The translations under genes were made by a program, and so were the position numbers. A DNA stretch of 53,613 nt from Streptomyces violaceorubidus (GTDB lineage: Bacteria > Actinomycetota > Actinomycetes > Streptomycetales > Streptomycetaceae). Of this stretch, positions 51,422-53,613 are shown piece after piece. Within the stretch, counting starts at the first letter, position 1; each line of letters begins with the position of its first letter. The stretch is taken from the NCBI RefSeq assembly GCF_000717995.1, contig NZ_JODM01000039.1:1-53613 (forward strand). The letters are read 5' to 3'. The notes under the pieces were generated by a model. The model was given only the letters and a program-made list of their open reading frames with translations, was not told where the DNA came from and did no database searches.

Positions 51422-52099
51422 TCAGACGAGTCCCGCGCGATACACGACCAGGGCGATTTGCACCCTGTTGTTCAGATCGAGCTTGGTGAGTATGTGCGAC
51501 ACATGTGCCTTCACCGTGGGCAGGCTCATGTAGCACGCCGCCGCGATCTGGGCGTTGGTCAGTCCGCGAGCGACCTCCAGAGCGACTTCCCGCTCACGCT
51601 CGCCCAACCGGTCCAGCAGCTCGACGGCCTCCTTCTGTTCACGGTCTGTGTCGGCGACGGTCTGCTGTACCGGGTCGGCCACCGTGGCGATGAGCTGTTG
51701 TACGGCCTCCTTGGACAGCACCGGCTCACCGGCCAGCACATTGCGTACGGCCTCGATGATCTGTGGCGGAGGGGTGTGCTTGAGGAGGTAACCGGCGGCG
51801 CCCGCCCGCAGGGCCCGCAGAATGTACCCGTCGGTCGTGAAGGTGGTGAGGATCAGCACCTGCGTCGGCTCCGGGCGTCGGCGCAGTAGTTCAGTGGTGG
51901 CCAGGCCGTCCAGCCCCGGCATACGGATGTCCATCAGCACGAGATCGGGCCGGTGCCGGGCGACCAGCTCGACGACCTCGCTGCCGTCGGTGGCTTCGGC
52001 GACCACCTGCATGTCGGGTGCCGCGGACAGCATCAGACGCAGGCCGGAGCGCACCAGCGGGTCGTCGTCGACGATCATCAGGCGGTTCAACGCTTCCAC
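51422..52099 (-). CDS. NarL/LuxR-family response regulator
   Basis: A 225-aa protein from GTG 52099, overlapping the end of the kinase gene by 13 bp, with GGAGG in the kinase 3' end as ribosome binding site. The receiver domain has RLMIVDDDPLVRSGLRLML (acidic pocket), LVLMDIRMPGLDG (phosphorylated Asp), LTTFTTDGYI and LLKHTPP (conserved Lys). The C-terminal helix-turn-helix reads LGEREREVALEVARGLTNAQ, IAAACYMSLPTVKAHVSHIL. All functional residues are present. Partner of the adjacent sensor kinase. Confidence 0.9.
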   Translation of the reverse strand: MEALNRLMIVDDDPLVRSGLRLMLSAAPDMQVVAEATDGSEVVELVARHRPDLVLMDIRMPGLDGLATTELLRRRPEPTQVLILTTFTTDGYILRALRAGAAGYLLKHTPPPQIIEAVRNVLAGEPVLSKEAVQQLIATVADPVQQTVADTDREQKEAVELLDRLGEREREVALEVARGLTNAQIAAACYMSLPTVKAHVSHILTKLDLNNRVQIALVVYRAGLV

Positions 52100-53274
52100 G
52101 GCAACCACACCTCCAACCGGAAGACACCAGCGTCGCGGTCCTGGCGCATCCGCCCACCGGCCAGCTGCGCCCGCTCCGCCATCCCGACCAGCCCCTGGCC
52201 GGGCACCGCGCGGCGCGGGCCGGGCGAGGCGTCGAGGGCGTTGGACGCGGTCACGGTCAGTCCGTCGGCCCGCCCGCCGGCCAGGGCCAGCCGCAGGACC
52301 GAGCGGGGTGCGTGTTTGCGGTGGTTGGTCAGGATCTCCTGCACGATGCGGTACCCGGTGCGTGAGCTGATGTCGTCCAGTGTGCTCATCTCCTCGAGCC
52401 GCTCGCTGAACTCCACCCGCATCCCCGCCTCCCGGGTCTCCTCGACGAGCCCGGTCACCTCGCGCAGCGTCGGCTGGGGCGGCTCGACCCGCGCCGTGAC
52501 GGCAGGCGTGCGCAGGACCTGGAGGATGTCCTGCAGGTCCTCGAGAGCGCGGCCGGCGCTCTCCACGATCACTCCGGTCGCCTCCCTCACCTGTTCCGGG
52601 GACGGATCCGGATGGTAGGAGAGCGCCCCGGCGTGCATGCTCAGCAGTGTCAGCCGGTGAGCCAGGACGTCGTGCATTTCGCGGGCGATCTCCTCGCGCA
52701 CCCGTCGCCTGGCCAGCTCCACGCGTGTCTCGGCGTCCGCTGCCGCACGTGCGGCACGTGCACGCCGGTCGGCCGCGACCATGCCCCAGCCGGTCGCCGT
52801 CCCCACCAGCGCGGCTCCCGCCACGAGATCTGCGACCCCGTGCAGGCCCGACTGCACCGTGCGTACGAACTGGACGGCCACCGGCAGCATCGCGAGTCCG
52901 CTCACCCAGGCAGTGACGCGCGCCGAACAGCGATCGGCCACCGTGTACAGCCCCACCAGGAGCGGTACCACCACGGGCCACGCCACGGTCAGTGCGGTCG
53001 TCGCCACCGTCAGTGCGACCGGGCGCCGACGCCGCCACACCAGCGCCGCACACACCAACAGCGCCACGCTGCCGCCCGAAGGGCTCCGTGACAGACCCTG
53101 CGGAAGTACGGCGTTCACCGCCGCGCCGCTGGTCAGCTGCGGATAGACAGGCAGTCCCAGTACCTGGAGGCGGGCGGCCAGCACGGTCAGGGCCCCGGCG
53201 ACGGCCGCCAGGCCCACATCCACGACCAACGGGGGCACCTCCCGGATCCGCCGAGCACTGATCACGTCGGCCAC
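52087..53274 (-). CDS. NarL-type sensor histidine kinase
   Basis: A 395-aa protein from GTG 53274. Several transmembrane helices fill residues about 15-165 (VVDVGLAAVAGALTVLAARL and later). The HisKA_3 H box is REEIAREMHDVLAHRLTLLS with the phosphoacceptor His intact. The ATPase N box is YRIVQEILTNHRKHAP and the G box QGLVGMAERAQLAGG. It is the complete relative of the relic at 1862-2140. The ligand is unknown. ABC transporters commonly lie next to this type of kinase, and only the scar at 51075-51363 remains here. Confidence 0.9.
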   Translation of the reverse strand: MADVISARRIREVPPLVVDVGLAAVAGALTVLAARLQVLGLPVYPQLTSGAAVNAVLPQGLSRSPSGGSVALLVCAALVWRRRRPVALTVATTALTVAWPVVVPLLVGLYTVADRCSARVTAWVSGLAMLPVAVQFVRTVQSGLHGVADLVAGAALVGTATGWGMVAADRRARAARAAADAETRVELARRRVREEIAREMHDVLAHRLTLLSMHAGALSYHPDPSPEQVREATGVIVESAGRALEDLQDILQVLRTPAVTARVEPPQPTLREVTGLVEETREAGMRVEFSERLEEMSTLDDISSRTGYRIVQEILTNHRKHAPRSVLRLALAGGRADGLTVTASNALDASPGPRRAVPGQGLVGMAERAQLAGGRMRQDRDAGVFRLEVWLPWKR

Positions 53275-53331
53275 TGTAGAATGCCGACCATCCGGTTACC
53301 AACCGCCCGGCACGAGCGGCTCGACTTCCGC

Positions 53332-53342
53332 ACCAAAGTATG
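53332..53342 (-). promoter_or_regulatory. Two-component promoter element CATACTTTGGT
   Basis: On the minus strand CATACTTTGGT (53342-53332), followed by GCGGAAGTCGAGCC, stands about 58 bases before the kinase start. The same 11 bases occur at 1862-1872 before the kinase relic. It is likely part of the self-regulated promoter of such two-component systems. Confidence 0.5.
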
Positions 53343-53511
53343 GGTACGGCCTCCGCGTCCCTGCTTTGGTCTGCGGACGGGGCATCCGACAGCCGATTCG
53401 GCCGGGGATGGCCCGCTCCTGGCCTTCCGCGTATGGACCTCAAACACAGCTCCAGGCAATTCTTTGAAGCCGGTCCCGGGCGGGCGCTGTGCGCCCTTCT
53501 CGTGTGGCACT

Positions 53512-53613
53512 CACTGAGCCTCTTTCATCCTGTGCTGGTGGGTGAAATGGGCTGGTCAGCGGGTGTGGTGACGAGACAGGGCCCCTTGTCGTTGGCGTGG
53601 TGATCTCACTCAT
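53512..53613 (+). mobile_element. Left end of an insertion sequence (partial)
   Basis: The 21 bases 53512-53532 are the inverted counterpart of the repeat at 82-102 (19 of 21). Beyond it about 80 bp run to the edge of the window without a recognised reading frame, which suits the leader between an IS end and its transposase start. Since the left window edge ends with the transposase stop, the two ends would be in the same orientation. The remainder from 53343 to 53511 shows no gene. Confidence 0.45.

Noticed and set aside
53440..53500. tRNA-like GC-rich stretch near the right edge
   Set aside because: No cloverleaf could be folded, and the T-arm consensus and an acceptor stem are missing.
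53340..53603. Possible small gene at the right edge
   Set aside because: The frame crosses the putative IS end and has no ribosome binding site or recognisable domain.
1..53613. CRISPR arrays, rRNA genes, PKS/NRPS modules, riboswitches
   Set aside because: No regularly spaced repeats, rRNA signatures or modular synthase motifs were seen in the window. No riboswitch consensus was recognised.

Overview
The DNA is very GC-rich, uses many GTG starts and AGGAGG-type ribosome binding sites, and carries actinomycete families: type VII secretion proteins, LAL-type LuxR regulators, secreted S8/S53 peptidases and NarL-type two-component systems. All of this points to Streptomyces or a close relative, in an accessory and decaying part of the chromosome. 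No rRNA, tRNA or CRISPR was found. Ends of what looks like one IS family lie at both edges of the window (IR at 82-102 and 53512-53532).

Left part (1-13 kb): type VII secretion-related genes (389-1243, 5763-6263, 6257-7657) are interleaved with a small membrane protein, a secreted Ig-like protein, a long class V aminotransferase-like enzyme and several broken genes. The relics are a two-component kinase with its promoter (1862-2140), a chimera of a toxin-antitoxin pair and a peptidase gene (5144-5519), a frameshifted small gene (7453-8055), a second kinase remnant (8246-8431) and a broken methyltransferase (10508-11148). A sedolisin (S53) protease and a DHA2 drug exporter are intact.

Middle (13-36 kb): a UspA-like protein and an 878-aa LAL regulator lie opposite the exporter, followed by a 1268-aa secreted subtilisin. 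From 20.9 to 33.4 kb is a compact set of twelve genes: alcohol dehydrogenase, SDR, class III aminotransferase, inositol-monophosphatase-like phosphatase, three HAD phosphatases, three kinases (APH-like, PfkB, ROK), a GT2 glycosyltransferase and an MFS exporter. Many overlap by GTGA. The set looks like a small pathway for an aminated, phosphorylated sugar or cyclitol, with a kinase/phosphatase protection step and export. No PKS, NRPS or cyclitol synthase is present. A LysR/MFS divergent pair follows.

Right part (36-53.6 kb): a 98-aa secreted peptide, GMC oxidoreductase, aldo-keto reductase, a Tat-exported TolB-propeller/amidohydrolase, two related small secreted two-cysteine proteins (42965-43375 and 48680-49069), a sensor-kinase-like protein lacking the usual H and N box residues, an SDR lacking YxxxK, an S9 peptidase, an intact ribbon-helix-helix/PIN-like toxin-antitoxin pair with a palindromic operator, an ABC-transporter deletion scar and an intact two-component system. 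IS3-type OrfA and GntR remnants lie between them.

Start sites were chosen from ribosome binding sites and overlaps. Functions rest on motif and family recognition by eye, without database searches.
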